DNA from: Pseudobutyrivibrio ruminis
Lineage (GTDB): Bacteria; Bacillota; Clostridia; Lachnospirales; Lachnospiraceae
Assembly: GCA_015057315.1 (NCBI GenBank)
Contig: SVER01000005.1
Span: forward strand, 1-64,000
Length of the DNA: 64,000 nt
Direction of reading: 5' to 3'
This document shows, in pieces, positions 8,875-18,150 of this stretch. Numbering within the stretch: the stretch's first letter is position 1; each line of letters starts with the position of its first letter. Position numbers and translations under genes: made by a program. Below the pieces are notes generated by a model. That model saw only the letters and a list, made by a program, of their open reading frames with translations, searched no databases and was not told where the DNA came from.

Positions 8875-10461
8875 TTATTCCACAACCTTAATAAAGCTAC
8901 TTACACAGTAAAGCACCTGGCCGTTGTATTCTACCCTAGACCAGCCGTACTCGTTGTTTACTCCAGTGCGGACTGCTGTCTGGCCATTGTACAAAGTAAC
9001 TACTACAGCTGAATCGGCATCGGTTACACTTGGTTTACTACGAAGGTTTACCATTTCCTTTGCAGTGATTGTTTCGTTTACATCAGTAAACTTTGTTTTA
9101 AAGCCTGGTGCCGCAGGAGCTGGTGCAGGCTCTGGTGCTTGGGCTGGTGTAGTTGCCTGAGCTGGTGCTGATGTATCTGTAGTTAGATAGCTAGATACCG
9201 CATAGTATGTAGCGCCATCTAACACTACTCTAGACCATCCGCTGTTGCTGACGCCTGTTCTTGTTGCAACCTGTCCATTAAGAAGCGTAGTCTTAACGGT
9301 GCTGTCTGCTCCCTGGCTAGGCTTATCTCTAAGATTAGTCTTACTTTTAGCTGTAACAGCCTCGTTAACCTCAGTAAACTTCATCAGTGCTTCCACATCA
9401 GCAGTAGCCACTTCACGTTCTGATGTGTCCTTAGCACTTTCTGTACCATTATATCCAAAGTAAGCAATGTTAACATCTACCTTACCCTTGATTCCAGGAA
9501 CATCTCCCTGATTAGAATACTGCCACATATCATATTTAAACCCGGCAGAAGGCCCATTTGCAACATTTGATGTATCCTGATTGTACCAAGCCATCCAAAT
9601 CTTGTACTTAGAGCCTATTGTAGAAGTATTCCACTTGGTATCATTCGCCATCTCATTTTTGGAAGCATAAAAGATAGGTGTGTACCCTTTATTATAAACT
9701 TCATTAAGAAATGCCATTGCAACCTTGCTTCTATCGTCCTTGGTAATGTTATACTGTCTACTCTTACTATTTTCAAAGCCTTCGCAGTTATAACCCACAG
9801 GATATGTAATGGCATATTTGCTGATGTAATTTGCTACCCAATCAGCTTCTTCCACTGCCTCAGTGTTATTTACTGCTGTAGAGAAGAAGTAGGCTCCAAC
9901 CTTAATGCCATTCTTCTCAGCTTCCTGCATATTGTATTTGGCATTAGTGTCTGCTTTGATTTCTCCGGTGACAGAATCTCTATAGCCTACGCGAACCATT
10001 GCAAAATTAATGCCTGTGCTTGCCACCTGAGCCCAATCTATTGTGCCCTGAAACTTAGAAACGTCAATACCATATGTAATGCTGGAATTCTCACCAACAT
10101 TGCTGGCATTTACAATATCTACAACATTTACTTCAGCACCAGTTTCTTTTGTGGCAGTACTTTCTGGGTCAGAGTCCTCAGCAGAATCAGCAGCCCCTTC
10201 TTCATCAGGATAGACCACCTCTATCTTAGCATCGTCATCTTCCTTGGAAGGTGTCTCCACAGTCTCTGCCACCAAGTCTGCCTCATCATTCTTAGAATGC
10301 ACATTCTTAACTATAAACACTGTACCAATGATAAGTACTAATGCTACCACGCCTGCAATAGATGCAAACATTATTCTTCTTTTTTGAAGCTCTCTCTTTC
10401 TTCTGGCTCTGCTTAAGCTATGAGACCTCTGGCTATTTAATTTTTCATAATCATTATTCAT
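8875..10461 (-). CDS. Membrane-anchored GH25 lysozyme with two SH3-like domains
   Basis: A 528-residue cell-wall hydrolase. A basic N-terminus is followed by one membrane span (about 30-51) and an acidic linker. The GH25 (lysozyme) domain covers roughly 125-335, starting ITYGIDVSKFQG with the first catalytic-site Asp and ending in the KVDVNIAYFGY strand. Then come two SH3-like repeats of about 75 residues (each with LRxKPS and GWSRV), joined by a Pro/Ala linker. In the usual D-x-E active-site strand this protein has YNCEGF, with Asn in place of the first acid. It probably remodels peptidoglycan at the membrane surface. It follows def by 25 bases. Confidence 0.85.
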   Translation of the reverse strand: MNNDYEKLNSQRSHSLSRARRKRELQKRRIMFASIAGVVALVLIIGTVFIVKNVHSKNDEADLVAETVETPSKEDDDAKIEVVYPDEEGAADSAEDSDPESTATKETGAEVNVVDIVNASNVGENSSITYGIDVSKFQGTIDWAQVASTGINFAMVRVGYRDSVTGEIKADTNAKYNMQEAEKNGIKVGAYFFSTAVNNTEAVEEADWVANYISKYAITYPVGYNCEGFENSKSRQYNITKDDRSKVAMAFLNEVYNKGYTPIFYASKNEMANDTKWNTSTIGSKYKIWMAWYNQDTSNVANGPSAGFKYDMWQYSNQGDVPGIKGKVDVNIAYFGYNGTESAKDTSEREVATADVEALMKFTEVNEAVTAKSKTNLRDKPSQGADSTVKTTLLNGQVATRTGVSNSGWSRVVLDGATYYAVSSYLTTDTSAPAQATTPAQAPEPAPAPAAPGFKTKFTDVNETITAKEMVNLRSKPSVTDADSAVVVTLYNGQTAVRTGVNNEYGWSRVEYNGQVLYCVSSFIKVVE

Positions 10462-10486
10462 GTCGCTTATTCAAGTCCATTTATGT

Positions 10487-10975
10487 TTATTCTTCTTCGT
10501 ACTCTTCCATAAGGTCTTCTACATTGTAAAGCTCGCCCTCTACCTTTTCTGTGTAGATATGACCGTCAAGATGATCAATCTCATGTAAAAGGGCACGAGC
10601 CATAAGGCCTTCACCCTCTACGATGTACTCTTCCATATCCTCATTAAGTGCCTTTACCTTGGCATAATTAGGACGAGTAACCACACCAGTTTTACCAGGA
10701 ACCGAAAGACATCCCTCATTACCTGTCTGCTCTCCAGATGTTTCAAGAACCTCTGGGTTAATAAGTGTAACAGGACCTTCCCCTATATCGATAACACAAA
10801 TGCGACGAAGAACACCTACCTGAGGGGCAGCAAGTCCTACACCATCCGCATCATACATAGTCTCATACATGTCCTCGATTAAGGTCTTAAGACGAGGTGT
10901 AAGCTCCTTTACAGGCTTGCACACCTTAAGTAATACATCATCTTTTCCATATTCTCTAATTTCTAAAAGTGCCAT
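10487..10975 (-). CDS. def: Peptide deformylase
   Basis: A 162-residue enzyme that removes the N-formyl group from new proteins. All three family motifs are present: GVGLAAPQVG (motif 1), EGCLSVP (motif 2, metal-binding Cys) and HEIDHLDG (motif 3, two metal-binding His and the catalytic Glu). Length is normal. It lies 23 bases after priA, a widely conserved order; fmt, which usually comes next, is replaced here by the lysozyme gene. Confidence 0.95.
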   Translation of the reverse strand: MALLEIREYGKDDVLLKVCKPVKELTPRLKTLIEDMYETMYDADGVGLAAPQVGVLRRICVIDIGEGPVTLINPEVLETSGEQTGNEGCLSVPGKTGVVTRPNYAKVKALNEDMEEYIVEGEGLMARALLHEIDHLDGHIYTEKVEGELYNVEDLMEEYEEE

Positions 10976-10998
10976 TTCATAAATCCTTTCATAAAAAA

Positions 10999-13230
10999 CT
11001 ATATTGTTGAAATTGGGTCGAAGTCAAACCATGTGGTTGTACTTCGATACTCCTTTTGTTCAAGTAAGAATTTGTCGATTTCATCCTTAACCCTTACTAG
11101 TCTATCATAATCGTCAGCCTTTACATAGATTACTCTTCGATAAATATCCTTAAGCTTTCCTATGTAGGCATCCTCTGGACCCATAATAATGATTTCAGGG
11201 TCTGTCTGCCTAATCACAGATGCTAAAATATCTGCCTGTGCAATAGCATCCCCTTGCTTTTCACTGCTTACCTGTATTCCAAGGATATGTGAGCAAGGTG
11301 GGTATTGAAGCAGCCTTCTGTAAGCAAACTCCTGCTTGAAAAAGCTGTCGTAATCCTGATTAGCTGATGTAACTACTGCGTAGTTTTCAGGCTGATATGT
11401 CTGTATAACAGCAATACCAGGCTCCGTTCCTCTTCCTGCACGACCAACAGCCTGAGTGAGAAGCTGGAAGGTGCGCTCACCACTGTGAAAATCTGATTCA
11501 TTAAGTGATATATCTGCTGCTATTATACCAACTAGTGTTACATTAGCAAAGTCGTGTCCTTTAACAATCATCTGTGTTCCAATAAGAACATCTGCCTCAT
11601 GGGCTGCAAATGCCGATAGGATTTCCTCATGGCCATTCTTGCCTGATGTGGTATCAGCATCCATTCTAAGAACCCTGGCCGTTGGAAATGCTTCCTTAAC
11701 AATCTCCTCTAAGCGCTGAGTTCCAGCCTTAAAGCTTCCAATGTATTTGCTGCCGCAGCTAGGACAAGTCTTGGCTGCCTTAGTGGTATATCCACAGTAA
11801 TGACATTTCATTACCCCACCTGCATGGAGATGAAGTGCCACATCACAATGTGGGCATTTCAGTACATGACCACAAGCTCTGCATGAAACAAAGCCCATAA
11901 GACCTCGCCTATTCAAAAACAGCATTATCTGTTGATTCTTTGATAGCCTGTCTGCCATAAGCTCCTTTAGCCTGCGGCTAAGCATTGAACGATTTCCAGA
12001 TTGAAGCTCAGCCCTAAGGTCTACTATTTCGCATTGTGCCATATCCTGTCCCATGGCCCTGTTGTTAAGGGTGATAAGCTGATATTCACCTGAAACAGCC
12101 CTGGAGTAGGCCTCTAAGCTAGGGGTGGCTGAACCTAGAATAACAGTGACTCCTGTAAGCGAAGCTCTATAAACAGCTGTCTCCCTGGCATGATATCTAG
12201 GAACTACCTCCGATTTATAGCTAGGCTCATGTTCCTCATCAATAATAATAAGACCAAGATTAGTAAATGGTGTAAACAATGCCGAACGAGGACCTACCAT
12301 AATACTGATTTTTCCAGATTTAGCCCGCTCGAACTGGTCGAAGCGCTCACCTGGAGACATGCGGCTATTTAAGATACTAACAGAATCTCCAAACCTGGTA
12401 TAAAATCTCATAACAGTCTGATATGTAAGGGCAATCTCTGGTATAAGCACAATCACCTGCTTGCCCATATTTATCACATGCTCCATAACATCCATGTACA
12501 CCTCAGTCTTACCCGAACCTGTAACACCATGTATAAGATATGTTTTGTGACGGCCTGTATCAATATCTGCCTTTATCTGCTCTGCTGCCGCCTCCTGCTC
12601 TTCATTTAAGTTAACCCTGCCTCTGGTAGAATCTGCCTGCAAATGAGGATTTCTAAAGGTTCTGACAGAATCAATCTTAACTATCCCCTTTGATTCCAAA
12701 TCCCTGATGTTAGATGAGGGAATCTGAAGCTTTTTAGTGGCAAGCTCCCAGTCTAATACATCTACCTCAAGTAACTCTTTAAGAAGTCTCTCCTTACCAA
12801 CAGCATGTCTTTTGTTAGTAAGCAATTCGTTTAATTCAATCCTGGCCTGATTGGTGCTGACTGCTAAGCTAATTTCTTTCTTAAGTTTCTCATTTTCCTT
12901 TTTCTTAATAGGAATAACAGTCTTAAGGGCCTGATTCATGGTACTTCCATAATTGCGTTTAATAAATGCAGCCAAAGAAATAAGCTGAGATTCTATAGCG
13001 ATACTGTCCTTAACAACCCGTGCAATCGGCTTTAGCTTTGTAACATCAAACTGAGGCTTATCATGTAGCCCCACCACATAACCTGTGATGGCGCGATTGC
13101 CTGCGCCAAATGGAATAACCACCTGCACACCTTCATGTATTTCATCCTCCAGTTCAGGTGGAACAATATATTCAAATGTTTTATCTAATCTCTCATGAGA
13201 TATGTCAATAATAATATCTGCGTATTTCAT
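10999..13230 (-). CDS. priA: Primosomal protein N' (replication restart helicase PriA)
   Basis: A DNA helicase of about 743 residues that restarts stalled replication forks. Visible parts in order: N-terminal DNA-binding domain (YADIIIDIS), Walker A GVTGSGKTEVYM, DEEH box (IIDEEHEPSYK), a zinc-binding block with eight cysteines in CxxC pairs (CRACG, CPHC, CHYC, CPSC), and the C-terminal helicase motifs (DADTT, GTQMIVKGHDF, QAVGRAGRG). I chose the ATG at 13230, where homology begins; the frame stays open to 13323 but the extra 31 residues are not PriA-like and overlap the pyrB promoter region. No clear ribosome site precedes this ATG. Divergent from pyrB. Confidence 0.93.
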   Translation of the reverse strand: MKYADIIIDISHERLDKTFEYIVPPELEDEIHEGVQVVIPFGAGNRAITGYVVGLHDKPQFDVTKLKPIARVVKDSIAIESQLISLAAFIKRNYGSTMNQALKTVIPIKKKENEKLKKEISLAVSTNQARIELNELLTNKRHAVGKERLLKELLEVDVLDWELATKKLQIPSSNIRDLESKGIVKIDSVRTFRNPHLQADSTRGRVNLNEEQEAAAEQIKADIDTGRHKTYLIHGVTGSGKTEVYMDVMEHVINMGKQVIVLIPEIALTYQTVMRFYTRFGDSVSILNSRMSPGERFDQFERAKSGKISIMVGPRSALFTPFTNLGLIIIDEEHEPSYKSEVVPRYHARETAVYRASLTGVTVILGSATPSLEAYSRAVSGEYQLITLNNRAMGQDMAQCEIVDLRAELQSGNRSMLSRRLKELMADRLSKNQQIMLFLNRRGLMGFVSCRACGHVLKCPHCDVALHLHAGGVMKCHYCGYTTKAAKTCPSCGSKYIGSFKAGTQRLEEIVKEAFPTARVLRMDADTTSGKNGHEEILSAFAAHEADVLIGTQMIVKGHDFANVTLVGIIAADISLNESDFHSGERTFQLLTQAVGRAGRGTEPGIAVIQTYQPENYAVVTSANQDYDSFFKQEFAYRRLLQYPPCSHILGIQVSSEKQGDAIAQADILASVIRQTDPEIIIMGPEDAYIGKLKDIYRRVIYVKADDYDRLVRVKDEIDKFLLEQKEYRSTTTWFDFDPISTI

Positions 13231-13254
13231 GAAAAATATTTTATCATAAAAGGC

Positions 13255-13282
13255 TTTTATTTTAAATTCAATGTGGTACAAT
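13255..13282 (+). promoter_or_regulatory. Candidate pyrB promoter
   Basis: A -10 box TACAAT at 13277-13282 lies 40 bases before the pyrB start. The -35 region around 13255-13260 (TTTTAT) is a poor match. No PyrR-type attenuator or pyrimidine-responsive terminator is visible in the 90-base divergent gap. Confidence 0.4.
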
Positions 13283-13322
13283 AAATTGATTTTGAAAACT
13301 AATTTCATAGGGAGGATAATCA

Positions 13323-14237
13323 ATGCGACACCTAATGAGCCCTCTAGATTTTTCTAGGGAGGAATTAGAGCAGCTTATGGACCTGGCCGATGATATTAAA
13401 AATCATCCTGAGAATTACTCCGAAAAGTGCCACGGCAAAAAGCTTGCAACCTGTTTTTACGAACCAAGTACACGTACACGACTTTCTTTTGAAGCTGCCA
13501 TGCTTAACCTTGGCGGTTCAGTTCTTGGTTTCTCTTCCGCTGATTCTTCATCAGCAGCTAAAGGCGAAAGTGTTTCCGACACCATTCGCGTCATTTCTTC
13601 TTACGCAGATATTTGCGCTATGCGTCATCCTAAAGAAGGCGCTCCACTTGTTGCATCGCAACGTTCACGTATTCCAGTTATTAACGCCGGTGATGGCGGT
13701 CATCAACATCCCACTCAAACACTTACAGATTTATTTACTATCCGCTCTTTACGTGGTGAAATCAAAGACCTTACTATCGGACTTTGTGGCGATTTAAAGT
13801 TTGGCCGTACAGTTCACTCTTTGATTAATGCACTTGTGCGCTACCCTGGAATCAAATTCGTACTTATCTCACCTGAGGAGCTAAAGGTTCCAGAATACAT
13901 CCGTGAGGATGTGCTTGAGAAAAACGGATACGAATACAAGGAAGTGGATTCTTTGGATGATGTTATGAGTGAGCTTGATATACTCTATATGACACGTGTT
14001 CAGAGGGAACGCTTCTTCAACGAAGAAGACTACATCCGTTTAAAGGATTTCTTCATACTTACACCTGAAAAAATGCAACTTGCCAAAGAAGACATGATGG
14101 TTCTTCACCCACTACCTCGTGTCAACGAAATTTCCGTGGACGTGGACGAAGACCCAAGAGCCATGTACTTCACCCAAGCCCAATACGGCGTCTACATACG
14201 TATGGCGCTAATCCTAACGCTACTCGAACTAGTATAG
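13323..14237 (+). CDS. pyrB: Aspartate carbamoyltransferase, catalytic chain
   Basis: A 304-residue enzyme joining carbamoyl phosphate and aspartate in the second step of pyrimidine synthesis. Motifs: [10 protein letters not shown] (carbamoyl-phosphate loop), the mobile SAAKGES loop, [10 protein letters not shown] and HPLPR in the aspartate-binding part. Length is normal. An AGGGAGG ribosome site precedes the ATG. It is followed by pyrI, so the enzyme is probably the allosteric catalytic/regulatory holoenzyme of the E. coli type. Confidence 0.96.
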   Translation: MRHLMSPLDFSREELEQLMDLADDIKNHPENYSEKCHGKKLATCFYEPSTRTRLSFEAAMLNLGGSVLGFSSADSSSAAKGESVSDTIRVISSYADICAMRHPKEGAPLVASQRSRIPVINAGDGGHQHPTQTLTDLFTIRSLRGEIKDLTIGLCGDLKFGRTVHSLINALVRYPGIKFVLISPEELKVPEYIREDVLEKNGYEYKEVDSLDDVMSELDILYMTRVQRERFFNEEDYIRLKDFFILTPEKMQLAKEDMMVLHPLPRVNEISVDVDEDPRAMYFTQAQYGVYIRMALILTLLELV

Positions 14238-14240
14238 ATA

Positions 14241-14320
14241 GCCTGTAGTAGACAATAAAATATTTTCTGTAGGAGACATCAGTCGACGAAAGAATATATT
14301 TTATTGTCTGCGTAACAGGC
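14241..14320 (+). other. Long intercistronic hairpin between pyrB and pyrI
   Basis: Outer arms GCCTGT (14241-14246) and ACAGGC (14315-14320) enclose a perfect 14-base stem, 14250-14263 with 14296-14309, AT-rich in its centre, then TTTC/GAAA and a loop of about 20 bases. It begins 3 bases after the pyrB stop and ends 27 bases before pyrI, whose own ribosome site (AGGAGG) lies outside it. There is no T-tract after it, so it is not a normal terminator. It may set mRNA stability or the pyrB:pyrI ratio. A structure of similar plan lies at 44731-44816. Confidence 0.65.
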
Positions 14321-14347
14321 GAGCCAATAAACTTAGGAGGAAATGAC

Positions 14348-14785
14348 ATGCTTAATATAAGTGGAATACATGAGGGATTTGTGTTAGATCATATTAAAGC
14401 CGGCGAGTCTATGACTATTTATCGCGACCTGCATCTAGAAGACCTAGGCTGTGACTGCACAATCGCCATGATTATGAATGCAAAATCAAATAAAATGGGT
14501 CGCAAAGATATTATAAAAATAGAATGTCCAATAGAGCGTGTAGATTTGGACATATTAGGATTTATCGACCATAACATCACCTGTAATATTATTAAGGATG
14601 ATGCCATAGTTGAAAAAAGACAGCTAAAGCTGCCTAAAGAAATCAAAAATGTAATTAGCTGCAAAAATCCACGATGCATAAGCACCGTGGAACAAGAGCT
14701 AGATCAAATCTTCATCCTTACAGACGAAGAAAACGAAGTATATCGCTGTAAGTATTGCGAAGAGAAATATAGCGGTGTGAAATAA
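14348..14785 (+). CDS. pyrI: Aspartate carbamoyltransferase, regulatory chain
   Basis: A 145-residue chain that binds nucleotide effectors and couples to PyrB. The N-terminal two-thirds is the allosteric domain (VLDHIKAGES, ending KLPKEI). The C-terminus holds four zinc-binding cysteines as C-x4-C (CKNPRC) and C-x2-C (CKYC). Its stop codon abuts the stop codon of the convergent kinase gene with no base between, so there is no room for a terminator outside coding DNA. Confidence 0.95.
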   Translation: MLNISGIHEGFVLDHIKAGESMTIYRDLHLEDLGCDCTIAMIMNAKSNKMGRKDIIKIECPIERVDLDILGFIDHNITCNIIKDDAIVEKRQLKLPKEIKNVISCKNPRCISTVEQELDQIFILTDEENEVYRCKYCEEKYSGVK

Positions 14786-16453
14786 TTACTCTTCGTTTAA
14801 ATCCAACGATAATTCGAACCAGAATGTGGCGCCTTGGCCTTGTTTTGATGAAACACCATACTTGGCGCCATGTAGTTCTAATACGTTTTTAACAATGGAC
14901 AGTCCTAAGCCTGTGCCAGAGATGGCACGCTTATGGGCTGTTTTATCTTTGTAGTATCTATCCCAAACATAAGGAATGTCTTCCTGCTTAACACCATCAC
15001 CTGTGTCCTTTACTTCTATCCTTAGGGTATCATCAATCACCTTTTGAATAACAGTAACTTTCTTGTCAGGCCCTGTGTAGTTGATAGCGTTGTTTACCAG
15101 ATTGTAAAGAACCTGATACATTTTCTGCTCATCCGCATATACGATAACCTCATCATCATACTGAAAATCGATTGTGTACCCTTCCACTTCTCTAAGCTTA
15201 TTGTATCGTTCTAACACATGACGAATGCTTTCGGTGATATTGTACTCCTCTGGCTGAATGGTGATTGTACCAGCCTTTAGCTTGGAGATATCTAACATAT
15301 CATTAACAAGTCCTGTAAGTCGCTCTGTCTCATCTATGATAACCTGCACATTTTCAGGTGTGTTCTCTCCTGGAATGTCACGCATAACTTCTGCATAGCC
15401 TTTTATCATGGTAAGTGGCGTACGCAAATCATGGGATACATTTGCAATCAATTCCTTTTGGAAGCTATCTGTCTTACCAAGCTCTGTGGCTGTGTAGTTA
15501 AGAGTATCAGATAGCTCTGCCACCTCCATATAATCCCTAGAGTTAAACTTAACAGAGTAATCACCATCTGCCAGCTTCTTGGCTCCTTCGTTTATACGAA
15601 TTATTGAATGGGACAGGCTTTTAGATAAAGTAGCAGCAAGAACAAAGGCAATAACAATCATAATTGCAGATATGAATCTAAGCTGAACCTTTAATGTAGA
15701 TACTGTGGCATCTACAGGGGTTAGCACAGAATTTACCATTATAACCTCTTCTAATCCATTGTTCTCAATAATGCGAACATAGATTACAGATTCTGCCATA
15801 TCATTACCTATATTTTGTCTAAATCCCTCTTCACGCTTTTCTTCTGGTATGGTATATGCAATTTTACCAGCCGGTTTTTCAGGAGCAGCTTCTTCTTGTG
15901 ATTGGGCCTCATCATTTTCATCCCCACCATCAGTATCGTCAGCATCATCTAAATTATCATTATCGCTTTCCTCGGTAGTATCAGTACCATTTTCTGCTTG
16001 TTCAGCTGGGTTATCTCCTATATTTTCAAAGGCATATCTTGCTCTTTCTACCTTCTTTTGCATTTCGCTGCCCTTGAATTCAATAACAGCCTCGCCCCCA
16101 TTTGCTACAGCCTGGTCATAGAACAAACCAAACATGAATTGTGGCAAAGATGACATTTGAGAATTAGATATGTACTCAGCATTATAAAGTGGCGCACCAT
16201 TCTTATCTGTAATGTAAATGCCCAGATTATTGCTGGCCGCTATTTTTTCTATGTCATCAGTAGGATTTTCAGATGTATAAAGAATGTCCTCCACATCCTT
16301 TAACACAACTTCTGTTTCCTGCCTTTTTATAATCTTGTAAAAATCGTCAAGATAAACAATCTGAAAAAACCATAGTACTCCCAAAAGTACTATGGCAAAA
16401 ACTAAGAATATAAAAAATGTCTTCCACTTTACACTAATTCGACTTTTTTTCAA
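14786..16453 (-). CDS. Sensor histidine kinase with acidic extracellular domain
   Basis: A 555-residue kinase. One span at about 13-35, an extracytoplasmic domain to about 257, a second span (258-278), HAMP, HisKA with the phosphorylated His at 341 (ANVSHDLRTPLT), and a HATPase domain (N-box NLVNNAINYTG, DTGDGV, GTGLGLSIVK). The extracellular part has a low-complexity stretch at 151-192 made mostly of Asp, Glu, Asn and Ser, which could bind cations or cationic peptides. The start is TTG, fixed by GGAGG six bases upstream. Its regulator gene lies 14 bases upstream. Confidence 0.9.
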   Translation of the reverse strand: MKKSRISVKWKTFFIFLVFAIVLLGVLWFFQIVYLDDFYKIIKRQETEVVLKDVEDILYTSENPTDDIEKIAASNNLGIYITDKNGAPLYNAEYISNSQMSSLPQFMFGLFYDQAVANGGEAVIEFKGSEMQKKVERARYAFENIGDNPAEQAENGTDTTEESDNDNLDDADDTDGGDENDEAQSQEEAAPEKPAGKIAYTIPEEKREEGFRQNIGNDMAESVIYVRIIENNGLEEVIMVNSVLTPVDATVSTLKVQLRFISAIMIVIAFVLAATLSKSLSHSIIRINEGAKKLADGDYSVKFNSRDYMEVAELSDTLNYTATELGKTDSFQKELIANVSHDLRTPLTMIKGYAEVMRDIPGENTPENVQVIIDETERLTGLVNDMLDISKLKAGTITIQPEEYNITESIRHVLERYNKLREVEGYTIDFQYDDEVIVYADEQKMYQVLYNLVNNAINYTGPDKKVTVIQKVIDDTLRIEVKDTGDGVKQEDIPYVWDRYYKDKTAHKRAISGTGLGLSIVKNVLELHGAKYGVSSKQGQGATFWFELSLDLNEE

Positions 16454-16467
16454 TTGCTTCCTCCAAA

Positions 16468-17139
16468 TTAGGCTTCAAATCTATAACCAACACCGCGAAG
16501 TGTAACAAGAAGCTTGCGGTATTCACCAAGACTGTTTCTTAAAAGCTTAATATGAGTATCTAAGGTTCTGTCATCACCGTAGTAATCGTAACCCCACACC
16601 TCAGTAATAAGCTTCTCACGCTCTAATGCAATATTCTTGTTTCTTACCAGATAGAATAAAAGCTCATATTCCTTAGGTGACATATCAACTCTCTTGCCAT
16701 CAATAGAAACTGTTCTTGCAGTAAAGTTAATTTCAAGCCCCTCATATCTGAAAATATCAGCACTAGACTCCTCTGCTCTGGTTCTGCTAGTAACAACATT
16801 TACACGCATCATAAGCTCTTTTGGTGAAAAAGGCTTAACCACATAATCATCAACACCAGCCTCAAATCCATGTATTCTATCATACTCTTCACCTCTGGCA
16901 GAAAGCATGATAACAGGAATATCCTTAAGCTTCTTAATCTCGCTGCAAGCTGAAAAGCCATCAAGCTCTGGCATCATAACATCCATGATGATAACATCAT
17001 AATCGCCATTTTCCTTAACCTTCGTAATTGCATCCATGCCATCGCAGGCCTCAGATACTTCATAGCCTTCAAACTCACCGTATTTACGAATTATAGAACG
17101 AATCTTTTCCTCATCATCTACAACTAAAATCTTCTTCAT
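16468..17139 (-). CDS. Response regulator, OmpR/PhoB family
   Basis: A 223-residue regulator: receiver domain with acidic pocket VDDEE, phosphorylated Asp in VIIMDVMMP and Lys in VVKPFSP, followed by a winged-helix DNA-binding domain (SPKEYELLFYLVRN, YDYYGDDRTLDTHIKLLRNSL, LRGVGYRFE). GGAGG precedes the ATG. It is the partner of the kinase immediately downstream. Target genes are not apparent in the window. Confidence 0.93.
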   Translation of the reverse strand: MKKILVVDDEEKIRSIIRKYGEFEGYEVSEACDGMDAITKVKENGDYDVIIMDVMMPELDGFSACSEIKKLKDIPVIMLSARGEEYDRIHGFEAGVDDYVVKPFSPKELMMRVNVVTSRTRAEESSADIFRYEGLEINFTARTVSIDGKRVDMSPKEYELLFYLVRNKNIALEREKLITEVWGYDYYGDDRTLDTHIKLLRNSLGEYRKLLVTLRGVGYRFEA

Positions 17140-17219
17140 ATATACCTCCGTAAACGAAATTCTCCTGTAATATAATTTTGCACAAATATGTGAATTCTAA
17201 GTGATGCTTAGCTTACATT

Positions 17220-17570
17220 TTACTGAATATACTTCTTTTTTGCCTGATGAAGGAAATAAGAAAAAAGCACGTAGATTACAACAAATGCAATCAAAAATCC
17301 TGCGTTTACAGCCTTTGAAACCACAAGCTTTCCTGTATCATTTAAAAGCCCCTGTATACCAAACAATATACAAAAGCCACCGAATATAGCTGTCTTTGGC
17401 ATTAATTCCTTAGACATAGCCTTAACATCCTTACATTTAAGAAGCTCATCTGAAGTTACAAGCATTGGATCTACCTCCCCCTTCTTATAGCCCTTAATAC
17501 CGATAAAGAGAAGATAAAAACCAAGAATACCTATAATTACATCAAAAATAGTCATAAAACTCATGTCCAT
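17220..17570 (-). CDS. Small membrane protein of unknown function
   Basis: A 116-residue protein with three predicted spans (about 6-26, a middle span with GGFCILFGIQGLLN, and a last one AGFLIAFVVIYVLFSYF) and a basic C-terminus. I placed the start at 17570, because GGAGG lies 8 bases upstream; the frame extends 10 codons further. I recognise no family. It lies 80 bases upstream of the response regulator on the same strand and diverges from the CheY-like gene. Confidence 0.6.
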   Translation of the reverse strand: MDMSFMTIFDVIIGILGFYLLFIGIKGYKKGEVDPMLVTSDELLKCKDVKAMSKELMPKTAIFGGFCILFGIQGLLNDTGKLVVSKAVNAGFLIAFVVIYVLFSYFLHQAKKKYIQ

Positions 17571-17766
17571 AACAAAATCCTCCAAATACTTTTCTAACAT
17601 GAATAATTATACTCAAACTTTCATTTATTTTCCATAATTAAGAAGATTGTTTCGCACAAGATTGTTTTACTTCAATTCAACAAATTTTAACATTATTATC
17701 TGATAAATACATTTGAATATTGCCTTTGTATATTGTATTATAATTCTATATAGGAGGATTCGGCGT

Positions 17767-18147
17767 ATGAACATTTCAGGCAAAAAGATACTAGTGTGCG
17801 ATGATTCTGTATTGGCAAGGAAGCAATTGATGGATGCCGTCAAAGAAGTTTCCGAAGGAGCCGTATTTATCGAAGGTAAAAACGGTTCTGAAGCTGTTGA
17901 ATTATATAAATCAGAAAAACCTGACTTAGTATTTATGGACATCGTTATGCCAGAGAAGGATGGCAATACTGCTCTATCTGAAATTAAAGAATTTGATAAT
18001 GAAGCAGTCATAATAATTGTTTCTTCAGTTGGTACTCAGGACCAATTAAAAAAGGCTATTCAGCTTGGCGCAAAGGATTTTATCCAAAAGCCTTTTGAAA
18101 AGAACCAGATTCAAGAAATAATCGAACTTCGTCTTGGAGGAAAATAA
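17767..18147 (+). CDS. CheY-like single-domain response regulator
   Basis: A 126-residue receiver domain with no output domain: acidic pocket CDDS, phosphorylated Asp in LVFMDIVMP, Ser in IVSSVG, Lys in FIQKPF. The ATG at 17767 has GGAGG upstream; the longer open frame from 17713 has no such site and a non-receiver N-terminus. Its end is 3 bases from the CheX-like gene. The CDDS.LARKQL segment resembles receivers that work with CheX/CheC-type phosphatases, in line with the neighbour. Confidence 0.9.
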   Translation: MNISGKKILVCDDSVLARKQLMDAVKEVSEGAVFIEGKNGSEAVELYKSEKPDLVFMDIVMPEKDGNTALSEIKEFDNEAVIIIVSSVGTQDQLKKAIQLGAKDFIQKPFEKNQIQEIIELRLGGK

Positions 18148-18150
18148 TTT

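Noticed and set aside
13231-13323. 31-residue N-terminal extension of PriA
   Set aside because: Not PriA-like, strongly Phe/Ile/Lys-biased, and it would run through the divergent pyrB promoter. Homology begins at the ATG at 13230.
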